The notes: generated by a model from the sequence alone, not told the origin. Positions 26,488 to 34,476 are shown, counted from the first letter of the stretch. The stretch: DNA of 64,000 nt from Hyphomicrobiaceae bacterium (GCA_020638065.1 JACKJG010000009.1:102848-166847); one strand, 5' to 3'. A program made the numbers and translations.

Positions 26488-27865
26488 GGCGACCTCCCTT
26501 CGTCCAAGATTGTAGAAAACTCTTCTCCCCCAGCTGCTGCTCAAATGCTGCCCATTCTTCCGAATGCCGTGCGAGCATGGCCCGAAGCTTGGTGATCACA
26601 TCATCCAAGGGCGCCCCGAGCGCATCAGCGATCTGAAAAGCAAAGGGCTTCAAAACGGCATCATCTGCACTTGCCAAATCAGCGAGCTGTTGCAGGTGCC
26701 GCGCGCCCATATAGCCGTAATCATAAAGAGTGCTGGAGCGTCTAAAGTGTTCGCGCTTCGGCAGGGCCTCACTGAAATTTTCGGTCGACAAATCCTCAAT
26801 GGCATAATTCTCCGGAGGCTCCATCACGCCAGCAGCGTGGAGACTCATGCGCCGCAGCAGGCACGCAGCGCACACGCCGCACTGACGCACTTCGCCTGCG
26901 ACCCGAACATTAAATCGTTGCTGCCAGCACGAACGGGTGTTGATGATCTGTTTTTGTTCTACTCCAGGCTTCGCCAAATAGGACGCGATCGTCTGACCTT
27001 TGGTGTGCCAAAGACGTGGCTGCTGATAGCTCAGTTCGACCCCCAGAAGCCCTTTGATGAATCGCTCCATTTTTCTGAAGAAAGTGGGGTGGTTGCGGTA
27101 GTCCGGGTAGATGTTCAGAAGCGGCAGCAACACCGGGCCCAATGCGCCCTGACCGCTTTCCGGTACGATAATCTGGCGCACGTTCGACAGCTGCGCGGCA
27201 ATGGCCGTTATTGCTGCAAATTTGAATCCACGCGAACGCGCGCTGTCCTCGTAGCCTTTCTTGCCAAGTTGCACGTCGAATGGGAGTCGATCGAATGGCC
27301 GCTCGTCCTTGCGAGGACGCTGCCTGAACTTCGACACGCGCACGCACACGGCAGAATCATTTTCGTTGAGGAGACCAGAGACACTCAACGAGTCCAGGCC
27401 TTCGCTGTAGGCCATAGCGAACTCTTTCTGCTGGTTCGGGAACAGCGGGCCTTGTCGCGGCTTGCTGGTCGCTGCCGCTTCATGACGCAAGAAGCTGAAA
27501 CGCCACTCGTCGCCGGTCAGGTGACGCAAGGTCTCGCACAGATTCTGGACGACGCTTGCATCTTGCCAGCTTGAAAGCTCTATGACTGGAACTGTCACGT
27601 GAATATGCCGTGCCCAACGCAAATTCGCGCGCGCCCAGCGCCGATCGGCAAATTCAACAGCCGCGCAAACGATCAGGAGGTCGTGATGGATGTTGCTCCA
27701 GCCCTCATAGGAGTAGCTGTCGAAGATGTCTTTGTCGCAGCTGATTTCCGAACCGATGGTTGCATAGACTCGCCTCCCGGGCCGCTTGTGCGGAGGCTTT
27801 TGCCCCGCTTCAAGGATGCATAGGTCGCGTCGGGAAACCTTCCGAAAATCACTCAATACATTCAT
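26480..27865 (-). CDS. QueC/QatC-like PP-loop ATPase
   Basis: A 461-residue protein. An N-terminal domain of about 145 residues, unlike housekeeping QueC, precedes a PP-loop domain whose ATP motif reads YSEGLDSL (SEGLDS at 154-159 replacing SGGLDS). The QueC-type zinc site is complete: C313, then C329-G-x-C332-x-x-C335. QueC makes 7-cyano-7-deazaguanine; long relatives occur in anti-phage systems (QatC in Qat, Cap9 in type IV CBASS). No other queuosine-synthesis gene is in the window. It overlaps the 189-aa gene by an ATGA and the XRE/ImmA gene by 8 bp, so a defence-type role is inferred. Confidence 0.82.
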   Translation of the reverse strand: MNVLSDFRKVSRRDLCILEAGQKPPHKRPGRRVYATIGSEISCDKDIFDSYSYEGWSNIHHDLLIVCAAVEFADRRWARANLRWARHIHVTVPVIELSSWQDASVVQNLCETLRHLTGDEWRFSFLRHEAAATSKPRQGPLFPNQQKEFAMAYSEGLDSLSVSGLLNENDSAVCVRVSKFRQRPRKDERPFDRLPFDVQLGKKGYEDSARSRGFKFAAITAIAAQLSNVRQIIVPESGQGALGPVLLPLLNIYPDYRNHPTFFRKMERFIKGLLGVELSYQQPRLWHTKGQTIASYLAKPGVEQKQIINTRSCWQQRFNVRVAGEVRQCGVCAACLLRRMSLHAAGVMEPPENYAIEDLSTENFSEALPKREHFRRSSTLYDYGYMGARHLQQLADLASADDAVLKPFAFQIADALGAPLDDVITKLRAMLARHSEEWAAFEQQLGEKSFLQSWTKGGRHG

Positions 27866-28431
27866 AATATGCGCTCGTCGACGCCGGTTATCCTTTTGAC
27901 GTCCGGCTTGAACGCGTTCTTGTCGCAGCCCTTGACGGCTTCGCGGATGCGCGAGCGATCAAGGCTCTTCATCACATGGTTTGAACCTTTGATCAGCCGG
28001 TCGAACTGATCTTTGTACATCGGACCTTGCCGATGCGCTTCATATCCAGCTTCCTGGATGCGGGTGATGACCCTGCCAATGTTGGTCTCGACGCAGGCGT
28101 CTAGGGCCTGGTCGATTGCACCCTTCGAAGTTTCGCCTTCGTGCAGCCTCATAGTGACCTCGCGTTGAAGGTCGTCTGCAAATTCTGATCTGTCGTGCTT
28201 ATCGAAGATGCAGTTGATAGAACCCTTTGGATCAAGGTCGAGCTGCCCATCCTGACCGAAACTTCGCAGATCCCGGATTAGTTCTGCATTTCCGGCCAGG
28301 ATTCCGTTCACGATCGCATGACTGCCTAAAGCACAACGAGTGTCGTGATCCTCCGCCTCATTCTGCACGGCAACGGCAAACCGCTTCAATCGGCTGTCGA
28401 GCTGCAGATTTTTGAATGGGCCATCGGTCAT
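27862..28431 (-). CDS. First gene of the QueC-like/ImmA/PIN operon, unknown function
   Basis: A 189-residue soluble protein from ATG 28431, chosen for the strong AGGAGGGCGAG just upstream. It contains HAIVNGILAGNAELIRDLRSF, FADDLQREVTMRLHEGETSKGAIDQALDACVETNIGRVITRIQEAGYEAH, then a basic C-terminus (RSRIREAVKGCDKNAF); mostly helical. I do not recognise the family. It is not obviously related to QatA, QatB or CBASS proteins, though its position before a QatC-like gene resembles QatB. It overlaps the QueC-like gene by 4 bp (ATGA). Confidence 0.72.
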   Translation of the reverse strand: MTDGPFKNLQLDSRLKRFAVAVQNEAEDHDTRCALGSHAIVNGILAGNAELIRDLRSFGQDGQLDLDPKGSINCIFDKHDRSEFADDLQREVTMRLHEGETSKGAIDQALDACVETNIGRVITRIQEAGYEAHRQGPMYKDQFDRLIKGSNHVMKSLDRSRIREAVKGCDKNAFKPDVKRITGVDERIL

Positions 28432-28450
28432 CTCGCCCTCCTGTGTTTGT

Positions 28451-28479
28451 TGTATAGGATTGAAATCTGACAATGTCAA
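28451..28479 (-). promoter_or_regulatory. Sigma70 promoter of the QueC-like/ImmA/PIN operon
   Basis: On the minus strand TTGACA (28479-28474) and TATACA (28456-28451) are separated by exactly 17 bp, followed by a short leader with AGGAGG and ATG 28431. It is the best promoter in the window. The palindrome TGACA-A-TGTCA covers the -35 box. Confidence 0.75.
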
Positions 28480-28503
28480 CAAGTTACAAATAATGTCTGA
28501 CAT
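28468..28503. promoter_or_regulatory. Two palindromic operators over and upstream of the operon promoter
   Basis: TGACA-A-TGTCA (28468-28478) and ATGTC-T-GACAT (28493-28503) are both perfect 5+1+5 palindromes built from the same GACA/TGTC half-sites, 25 bp apart. This is the size and spacing expected for a dimeric XRE repressor, so binding by the operon's own XRE/ImmA protein is likely. Confidence 0.6.
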
Positions 28504-28520
28504 AGGTTGTCGGCGCTGCC

Positions 28521-28676
28521 ATGGATTCGGGGAAGCAGGGCGGGCCTCGTCGAGGCCCCATCTACGCAAATATGTCTCGGGCGGGCGTTGCCGGGGAGCT
28601 CCTATTTGAACTCAAGGAGACTGCCTTCCACCTTTCGGCCCACAAACTGAATACCGGTGGCGTGCAGGATGTTTGA
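28521..28676 (+). CDS. Possible 51-aa ORF divergent from the operon
   Basis: From ATG 28521 an open frame of 51 codons runs to TGA 28674 (opening MDSGKQGGPRRGPIYANMS). Codon use is coding-like and the protein is soluble, but there is no clear ribosome site and no family recognised. It may be the 5' fragment of a lost gene. It shares the operator region with the QueC-like operon. The rest of the 28432-28805 gap holds only that promoter. Confidence 0.3.
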   Translation: MDSGKQGGPRRGPIYANMSRAGVAGELLFELKETAFHLSAHKLNTGGVQDV

Positions 28677-28805
28677 TATTTCAGAGGGCAAAGATTTGCC
28701 GAGCTTATTGCCTCGGGTTTGGGAATAGTCGAGGAGGGTCCTCAACGGTTGGTAATATGCCGCGAAGCGGTGACCAGACCGCTAAGTTCATGTGGAGGAA
28801 GTCAA

Positions 28806-28979
28806 ATGGACGCGAAGTTTCTATCCGAAGAGGTAATTGAGGGCATTGAGAAGTTTCGTCAGGAAACCACACCCGAGCTGACCAAGGTCGAAGTCGTTGA
28901 GCTCCTCCTTCGAGAGCAGCTGATTACGATTGGGATACTGAAACCAGACGAGGAACCCGAGCCGTGGGAGGTCCACTGA
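28806..28979 (+). CDS. Small protein of unknown function (57 aa)
   Basis: A 57-residue protein from ATG 28806, with GGAGGAAG eight bases upstream. The sequence (MDAKFLSEEVIEGIEKFRQ, then ELTKVEVVELLLREQL) predicts two helices and an acidic tail, reminiscent of small ribbon-helix-helix or adaptor proteins, but no diagnostic motif is seen. A longer frame from 28719 lacks a ribosome site. No partner toxin is adjacent, so calling it an antitoxin would be speculation. Confidence 0.5.
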   Translation: MDAKFLSEEVIEGIEKFRQETTPELTKVEVVELLLREQLITIGILKPDEEPEPWEVH

Positions 28980-29063
28980 ACCGTTGCACCACCGCCAAAC
29001 TGGACAACCGATCCTTAGGGGCCAGACTTCGCTATGGTTCTGGAGTATCATTCGAGGCTGATG

Positions 29064-29756
29064 TCATTGGCTCAAAAATCGAGCAATCATCGCCTCTGAA
29101 ACGTCACTCTCGTAGCAAAGTGGGCGTGCTCCGCCTGGTCGAGAGTAAGCGCTTCGCGCACCGCAGCGACGCCCCGCACGATCCGTGTTGTAGGGGCAGG
29201 GACAACTGCCAGAATATGAGCGCAATGAGTTTTGCATAAGCTGGCGAACGATTTCGCTGCGACTCGGTCCGAGAAGCGCTTGTTGTGGCGCTGTCGGTGC
29301 AACGAGAGTTTGAGCGGGCTGTGGTCTGTTTGCTGATAGGAATTGCTCACTGACCCATCCGAGTGACCTGTCCGCCAATCTGACTTGCGCCCAGTCGTTT
29401 GCGCGCGAAAGAACGATTACCTCAGCGCCCAACACCAGTTGATCCAAAACCGAATGGTCGGTCGATGGTCCGGCACGGACATTGAGAACCTGTGTGCTCA
29501 CAAAGGCGGTCAGATTAAGTGGCTGAGTTGGCGGCTGGAGTAGTTGTGGCTCGACGACAATGCTCTGATTGTCCCGATTGATGGGTGGCGCTGGAATGGG
29601 AACGGTGGATGGAAGCGTCGTCACAGTTCGCGTCGGTTGGGTGCGAACATTGTTTCGAACTTGTGATGTGTCCCCTGAGGTGAATTGTTGGCCGAACCAA
29701 AGCAACGCAAAACCGCCCAAGACAATCCAAAACAGTCCCCCGCGCCGCCTTGCCAT
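29064..29756 (-). CDS. Membrane-anchored SH3b protein with Cys-rich C-terminus
   Basis: A 230-residue protein from ATG 29756: an N-terminal membrane helix (GLFWIVLGGFALLWFGQQF), a Pro/Thr/Gln-rich linker, a bacterial SH3 domain (STQVLNVRAGPSTDHSVLDQLVLGAEVIVLSRANDWAQVRLADRSLGWVSEQFL, about 87-142) and a C-terminal Cys motif (CPCPYNTDRAGRRCGARSAYSRPGG with a later CY). SH3b domains often bind cell wall; the Cys motif recurs in secreted alphaproteobacterial proteins. A run of 12 C lies just upstream of the start. It is divergent from a thermonuclease. Confidence 0.75.
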   Translation of the reverse strand: MARRRGGLFWIVLGGFALLWFGQQFTSGDTSQVRNNVRTQPTRTVTTLPSTVPIPAPPINRDNQSIVVEPQLLQPPTQPLNLTAFVSTQVLNVRAGPSTDHSVLDQLVLGAEVIVLSRANDWAQVRLADRSLGWVSEQFLSANRPQPAQTLVAPTAPQQALLGPSRSEIVRQLMQNSLRSYSGSCPCPYNTDRAGRRCGARSAYSRPGGARPLCYESDVSEAMIARFLSQ

Positions 29757-29764
29757 GTCGCTAA

Positions 29765-29776
29765 CCCCCCCCCCCC
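29765..29776. repeat. Homopolymer tract of 12 C (12 G on the coding strand)
   Basis: On the minus strand G12 ends 8 bases before ATG 29756 of the SH3 protein, in the ribosome-binding position, and inside a longer open frame that begins at 29807. Length change by slippage would alter initiation spacing or the upstream frame. Confidence 0.85.
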
Positions 29777-29938
29777 GTTGAAGCGACGAAGACTTACTTT
29801 GCAGCAATTGCTTGCCGACTGGGAGTCAATTCCACACTTCCGTGCGGGGCGGTAAAATTGGCAGTGTGGGCTTAACCGGATATTTTTGTGCTCGTGCAAA
29901 GGCTGTGACAAATTCTAATTTGATGATTTGACCTTTAC

Positions 29939-30496
29939 ATGCCTCAGAACAGTTTGCCTCGACAGCGCGATAAGGTTGTTTACCTATCGTCACGTTCAGC
30001 AAGGCGGGGATGGCCCGGTACAGCGGTGTTGGCTCTGTTGTTTGCCGGCGGGTCATTCGCTGTGGTCTGGTTCGCTCAAAACCTGCCAACGCAAGTTTCA
30101 AATCCACAAACGCTGTTGGTGACGGATGGTCGAACTTCTAGTTCGCTACCCATCTGCTCTGGTGGAGACCGAGCCGCCCGGCGACTGACCTGCATTGTCG
30201 ATGGTGATACCGGTTGGGAGAACGGCGTGAAGTGGAGACTGCATGCGATCGACACGCCTGAGATTGGTTCGCCCGAATGTCCTCAGGAGTACGAAACCGG
30301 CATCGAGGCGCGGGACCGCCTACGTGATCTAATGGGCACCGGCTACGCTATCGACTGGATCGGCGAACAAGGCAGTTATGATCGGGAACTGGTCAACATC
30401 CGTCTGAGCGGCGGACGTGACGCTGGAGTGATGTTGATCGAAGAAGGACTGGCCCAGCCTTGGCCAAACGACGGGAATGTGTGGTGCGGCTTCTAG
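29939..30496 (+). CDS. Thermonuclease (SNase) family protein, membrane-anchored
   Basis: A 185-residue protein with an N-terminal hydrophobic anchor or uncleaved signal (AVLALLFAGGSFAVVWF, about 30-46) and an SNase-like domain. Its opening LTCIVDGDTGWENGVKWRLHAIDTPEIGSPEC has the DGDT calcium site and R-x5-DTPE motif, followed by YDRELVNIRLSGGRDAGVMLIEEGLAQPW. It probably cuts DNA or RNA in the periplasm or outside. It is divergent from the SH3 protein, which may be a partner. The domain is short, about 110 residues, as usual in alphaproteobacteria. Confidence 0.85.
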   Translation: MPQNSLPRQRDKVVYLSSRSARRGWPGTAVLALLFAGGSFAVVWFAQNLPTQVSNPQTLLVTDGRTSSSLPICSGGDRAARRLTCIVDGDTGWENGVKWRLHAIDTPEIGSPECPQEYETGIEARDRLRDLMGTGYAIDWIGEQGSYDRELVNIRLSGGRDAGVMLIEEGLAQPWPNDGNVWCGF

Positions 30497-30683
30497 TTCG
30501 ACGATTCAACGGATCCAATCAATCGCCATAACCAAACTCGATTGCCTGCAGCGCCCATTCGCTGAGCGCAAGACGGTCGCGATTGTGGCGTTTGGGCCGG
30601 AGAAGGGCGAGCGGTCGGTGAAGCGTGGCAATTGGGTCTAGGATTGTGGGCAAGTTTCTCCAATATCCCACGTCCGGCCCCGT

Positions 30684-30788
30684 CCGCCCCACTCGCAGAA
30701 TTACCAGTCAATCTGGCACATCCAGCCGACCCGACCTGCGTATGCGCCTGTGAGGGCAGCTGTGTGGGTCGAATTCTGCGGGGGCGGG
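30684..30788 (+). repeat. Palindromic repeat element, copy A
   Basis: A 105-bp element with terminal inverted repeats (CCGCCCC then CGCAGAATT at the left, AATTCTGCG then GGGGCGG at the right) and an internal GACCC...GGGTC hairpin. It matches the block at 41789-41894 with about 7 mismatches over the first 96 positions. No coding capacity. REP- or MITE-like. Confidence 0.85.
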
Positions 30789-30967
30789 CAGATTCCACGC
30801 ACGCATAGAGTTTGATTGGTCTTTAAGACATCGGCGGGCAATAGGGCGCAAAGTTTGGGTATGTAGTCGTGTCTAATTGTGCTGTCTCACCGCGAAGACT
30901 GAACAGCAGGTATTTCGTCTAGCGGCTCACGCCGCGGCGGCAGTCAATTGATCGTGCGTATCCCTTC

Positions 30968-31010
30968 GCCAAAACCGGCCACGACTCGAATTAGTGGGTC
31001 GCGACCGGTT
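30968..31010 (-). terminator. Terminator of the nanA-propeller transcript
   Basis: On the minus strand a 13-bp stem (AACCGGTCGCGAC with GTCGTGGCCGGTT, two G-U pairs) and a 12-nt loop are followed by TT, giving four T in a row. It lies 28 bp past the stop of the propeller gene. Confidence 0.6.
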
Positions 31011-31037
31011 CTGGCTCTGGGAGAAACTAGGTTTGAA

Positions 31038-32651
31038 CTAGACGTCGCTACCGGAGGAAAAACCGGGGCCGCCTGCCGCCACGTATCCGCCACTTTTGCC
31101 GTCGGTATTCGAGCTCACCCAGAACGAAAACAGAGAACCGTCAAACAGCTCAAATTTGAACTTGATCGGCCTGCCGCTCAGTTCAGCCAAGGACTTCTTC
31201 GACTGCCAAGTCAATTCCACGCAAGTGGAGTCGGTAGCGGCAGGGACGCACTCAGCGAATGAAAAACCCTCGATATCTTGACCAGATTCGTCTTGTGCTG
31301 AAAACCGGAGCCGCCCTTGAGGCGCGCAAAGGTTTGCAAACAGTCGACTCCCGGAAAAGGTCACTGGTCTGGTTACTACAACGCCGCCATCCTTGTCTGC
31401 ATTGAGGCTGGCGAACCCGTCGCGTCGCAGCACCGCCAACCCAGTCGCAGCGTCTCCATCCCAATACCCTTGGGTCAAAAGCCGACCGCTGTAATAGAAG
31501 TAGAGGTGGTCATGTACAACCAGAAACCCTCCGCCTGCGGACTGAATGTTTCCCCAATCCCATGAGTCTGGGTCGTGGTCCTGGGCCGCAATGAAAGGTC
31601 TTCTGTCCGGACGGCTCCAATGAAACCCGTCCCGCGAGTAGCCCAACATGATTTGGTTGCGCTTCTGAATGTTTTCTTCTGCGCAGATGTTGTTTTCAGG
31701 TCCCTGGTGAACAGAGAACAATCCAACCATCAGACTTTCATAGGCCACAGCATCAAGATTGTAGAGCTGCGGGGTGAAGTCTGAGTACTTGGGGTGCGGG
31801 GGGTCGAGTTCGTCAGCGCCCACCCAATTGACCGAACCGGTAAGCAGGTCTGACAGACCTACCAACAAGTCACTATTGTCTTTGTAGGTACGCCCGCGGC
31901 GCAACCCTTCCTGCTCACGTTCCTGCTTTGACTGTCCGCCCCTGATGCTGAATACCCAGACCTGGCGAAATGGGTCGAACCAGAAGGTCGACCGGTCTTC
32001 AATCGGTTGGGAAAAGGGGCTGTCCGCAACCTTTGTCCAGTGGATCCCATCTGGCGACGTGAAGTAGCTGTACGTGTATTTCCCGCCTTCCGCGAAACCC
32101 TTCAGATGACCACGCATGGTCTTGCGTTCCTTGCAGGTCTGTAGCGCTTTGAAGCGTTTCGAGGAATCAGCTTCGTTCAGGTCCAGCCAGATCGTGCTGG
32201 AGTCTCGCGGAATATCGAGAACTATGTTGGTGCCGGGGACAACATCGAGGTCTGGACGTACCCAGTTTATGCCGTCTTCCGACTCCGCGTAACAGGTCGT
32301 GTACATTTCGTTGCCGGCATACCAGAGTTTGAATTTCTGATCTGCCGGATCAAACCAGACGCCGTCGCTAAAGGGCATTGCAAACGGAATTGAACCCAGT
32401 TCCCATTCGGTCTCAGGTTTCAATACAGGATTTGCCGGATGCGGTTGTGGTTGATGAAACTCCCGAGCCAGGGAGCTATGTGAGATGAGAAAGTCGTCGA
32501 CGAATAATTGCCGACCGATATCGATGTTGATCACCTCCGGAGGGCGCTCAAGGTAGGGCACGCGCATGGGCGTGCGGGGCAAACGCCCGGGATCCGGTGG
32601 CCATGTCCCGGGCAGTTCGATACCATTATGGAGAGTTTCGCTGCGGGACAT
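31038..32651 (-). CDS. Cytosolic beta-propeller glycosidase-like protein
   Basis: A 537-residue protein from ATG 32651 without a signal peptide. Repeated short blades such as FKLWYAGNEMYTTCYAESEDGINWVRPDL, YTYSYFTSPDGIHWTKV, and QIMLGYSRDGFHWSRPDRR have the Y-x-x-S-x-D-G-x-x-W motif of five-bladed GH32/GH43/GH130-like propellers. A beta-sandwich-like C-terminal domain follows. I cannot assign a GH family or identify catalytic acids with confidence. A paralogue at 47343 shares the QLF(V/I)D(D/N) opening. It is 43 bp after nanA in the same transcript, so it may act on a sialic-acid conjugate or lactone in the cytosol. Confidence 0.65.
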   Translation of the reverse strand: MSRSETLHNGIELPGTWPPDPGRLPRTPMRVPYLERPPEVINIDIGRQLFVDDFLISHSSLAREFHQPQPHPANPVLKPETEWELGSIPFAMPFSDGVWFDPADQKFKLWYAGNEMYTTCYAESEDGINWVRPDLDVVPGTNIVLDIPRDSSTIWLDLNEADSSKRFKALQTCKERKTMRGHLKGFAEGGKYTYSYFTSPDGIHWTKVADSPFSQPIEDRSTFWFDPFRQVWVFSIRGGQSKQEREQEGLRRGRTYKDNSDLLVGLSDLLTGSVNWVGADELDPPHPKYSDFTPQLYNLDAVAYESLMVGLFSVHQGPENNICAEENIQKRNQIMLGYSRDGFHWSRPDRRPFIAAQDHDPDSWDWGNIQSAGGGFLVVHDHLYFYYSGRLLTQGYWDGDAATGLAVLRRDGFASLNADKDGGVVVTRPVTFSGSRLFANLCAPQGRLRFSAQDESGQDIEGFSFAECVPAATDSTCVELTWQSKKSLAELSGRPIKFKFELFDGSLFSFWVSSNTDGKSGGYVAAGGPGFSSGSDV

Positions 32652-32694
32652 ATCAGAGCCTTGTTTTTGGGTCGGGTGATCGGATGGAGTTGGA

Positions 32695-33582
32695 CTAGTC
32701 TGCGAGGTGCCGATTCTGGGTCGCGAGCCATGTGTCCAGTTGCGCCAGCGCATCTGCAGCTGGCTTTTTGAATGGCGGCAGGCATTGGCCGATAGGTGCG
32801 CCCAATTGCGCCAGAGCGTGTTTTAGGCCCGGCACCACTCCCACCTTCAGAAGAATGGCGATGAACTCATTGGCCCTGGTCTGAAGTGCACGCGCAGTTG
32901 GCAGGTCGCCAGCATCAACGGCTGCTTTGATCGCGACAATCAATCCCCCGATGACATTGTATGTGCTGCCAATGCCGCCGTACGCGCCCATCGCGGCGGC
33001 GCCCAGGAACATTTCATCGGAGCCGAAATAGTGAAGTTTATCAGGGGCCGCGTTGATGAGCCGCTCAAACTTGAACAGGTCGGAGTCGGTAAATTTAATG
33101 CCGATGACCCGGTCATCTCCAAGAAGCCTTTCCAGTTCGGCTAGCGTCATGTTCACGCCGGTCAGAACCGGGATGTGATAGACAATCAGCGGCAGATCCG
33201 AAGCGTCGGCAATTGCCGCGTAGTAGTCGGCGATCTCGCCCGCGCTGAACTTGTAATAGTAGGGGGGCACTGCCGCTACGGCATCAAATCCCGCGTCGCC
33301 GGCAGTTCTGGCGAGCATTTGCGCATCACCCGTGGCGGCAGAACCAACGTGCGCGACAAGTGTACACTTTCCCTTCGCGTAGTCTGCCAGAGCGCGCAAC
33401 AGAACCTGACGCTGCTCGAGCGACTGAAGCACGCACTCACCTGTGCTTCCGCCCGCGTACAGACCATCAATACCCTGACCGAGAACCAAGTCGACCATCG
33501 GGCCGATTGCGGTTTCATCGACCATTCCTTGCGCATCGAACGGGGTGAGCATTGCAGCGAGAATCGGGCCGGGTCTTGTCAT
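32695..33582 (-). CDS. nanA: N-acetylneuraminate lyase (DapA superfamily)
   Basis: A 295-residue TIM-barrel aldolase that splits N-acetylneuraminate to ManNAc and pyruvate through a Schiff base. LYAGGSTGECVLQSLEQR is the pyruvate-binding motif, VVYHIPVLTGVNMTL holds the catalytic Tyr, and VIGIKFTDSDLFKFERL holds the Schiff-base Lys. GGIGSTYNVIGG is shared with known NanA proteins rather than DapA. The adjacent NanE-NanK fusion makes the sialic-acid role strong. It is divergent from the GntR regulator. Confidence 0.88.
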   Translation of the reverse strand: MTRPGPILAAMLTPFDAQGMVDETAIGPMVDLVLGQGIDGLYAGGSTGECVLQSLEQRQVLLRALADYAKGKCTLVAHVGSAATGDAQMLARTAGDAGFDAVAAVPPYYYKFSAGEIADYYAAIADASDLPLIVYHIPVLTGVNMTLAELERLLGDDRVIGIKFTDSDLFKFERLINAAPDKLHYFGSDEMFLGAAAMGAYGGIGSTYNVIGGLIVAIKAAVDAGDLPTARALQTRANEFIAILLKVGVVPGLKHALAQLGAPIGQCLPPFKKPAADALAQLDTWLATQNRHLAD

Positions 33583-33603
33583 TGTGAGTCCAGTTTGAGG
33601 TGA

Positions 33604-33641
33604 GTACCAAGTTGAAACTACTCATTTTGGTACGATCAAAA
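33604..33641. promoter_or_regulatory. Operator candidate in the nanA/gntR intergenic region
   Basis: Two overlapping inverted repeats: GTACCAA (33604-33610) with TTGGTAC (33627-33633), and TTTTG (33625-33629) with CAAAA (33637-33641). They lie between nanA and the divergent FadR-type GntR gene, where such a repressor would bind. The nanA start is 22 bp away. Confidence 0.45.
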
Positions 33642-33735
33642 CACAGTTTGGTCAATCAGAAATGTTTTTCTGGACACCAAACAGGTGTTGTGCATTACTA
33701 GAAATTCGAAATGCCTGCACAAGAGGTCTAACTGA

Positions 33736-34476
33736 ATGTCGCGCGAAACGGTCACTGCCGAACCCAGTGCTGAACACATTGCAAATATTCTCGCAGCCGA
33801 GGTGCACAGCGGCCAACTGGTCGTTGGGGAGGCATTCCCGACTGAACGAGAGCTTTGCGACAGGTTTTCGGTGAGCCGGAATGTCGTGCGAGCCGCCATA
33901 ACTTCAGTCGAGAGCATGGGGCTAATCGACCACCTCAAAGGGTTCCGCCCCCGGGTCGCTGCGCCCAGCCTTGCAAAGGTGATGGATCGGGTCGGGGATG
34001 CCGCGGGGCTGTTCTTCGAAGGCTCTCAGGGACGCGCCCATTTGGAACAGGCGCGCCTGTTTCTCGAGACGAGCATCGTCCGATACGCAACCGAACATGC
34101 CACCAACGCGCAGAAAGCGAAAATGGTGGAACACATCGACGCTTGCGAAGCGTGCCTCGGCGACATCGCTGCATTTCGCGAAGCCGATGTGAAATTCCAT
34201 CGGTCGATCGTCGAAGTCACGGGCAATCCTGTCTTCCTCGCGCTGCACGACAGTTTCGTCAATCGACTGATGAAGAGCCGCCCCACACCGAACGACGCGC
34301 TCAGTCACAACTCCAGAAGCAACGAGGATCACCGGAAGATTGTACGGGCGGTCTTGGACCGCGACGCCGACCTGGCTGTCAGCCTTGTGAGTGATCACTT
34401 GATCAGAAACTACGACGATCTCTTCCGCCAGTCGCTGGATCGTCGCTCCTCAAATCCAGACCAAAACTCAGACTGA
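33736..34476 (+). CDS. GntR/FadR-type regulator of the sialic-acid cluster
   Basis: A 246-residue repressor. The winged helix has GQLVVGEAFPTERELCDRFSVSRNVVRAAITSVESMGLIDHLKGFRPRV. The C-terminal FCD helical domain (about residues 95-230) has the metal-binding pattern with VKFHRSIVEVTGNPVFLALHDSF. It is functionally comparable to NanR but I do not claim orthology. The gene is divergent from nanA and leads the ABC-importer operon, 26 bp before the binding-protein gene. The inducer is presumably Neu5Ac or ManNAc-6-P. Confidence 0.88.
   Translation: MSRETVTAEPSAEHIANILAAEVHSGQLVVGEAFPTERELCDRFSVSRNVVRAAITSVESMGLIDHLKGFRPRVAAPSLAKVMDRVGDAAGLFFEGSQGRAHLEQARLFLETSIVRYATEHATNAQKAKMVEHIDACEACLGDIAAFREADVKFHRSIVEVTGNPVFLALHDSFVNRLMKSRPTPNDALSHNSRSNEDHRKIVRAVLDRDADLAVSLVSDHLIRNYDDLFRQSLDRRSSNPDQNSD

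Larger units (their letters stand above)
30497..31037. other. Intergenic stretch with repeat and terminator
   Basis: This 541-bp gap contains a palindromic repeat (30684-30788) and the terminator of the beta-propeller gene (30968-31010). On the minus strand, bases 30520-30665 hold a start-less open frame of about 48 codons ending LALSEWALQAIEFGYGD-stop, possibly a gene remnant. No complete gene is supported. Confidence 0.5.

Noticed and set aside
26480..27865. Housekeeping QueC for queuosine synthesis
   Set aside because: The protein is about twice as long as QueC, has an altered PP-loop (SEGLDS), and stands in an operon with HTH-peptidase and PIN genes instead of queD or queE.
30493..30798. 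A 101-codon minus-strand frame
   Set aside because: It runs through the palindromic repeat, with Pro/Arg/Ala-rich shadow composition.
32695..33582. Dihydrodipicolinate synthase (DapA)
   Set aside because: Key strands match N-acetylneuraminate lyase better, and NanE-NanK is in the same cluster.
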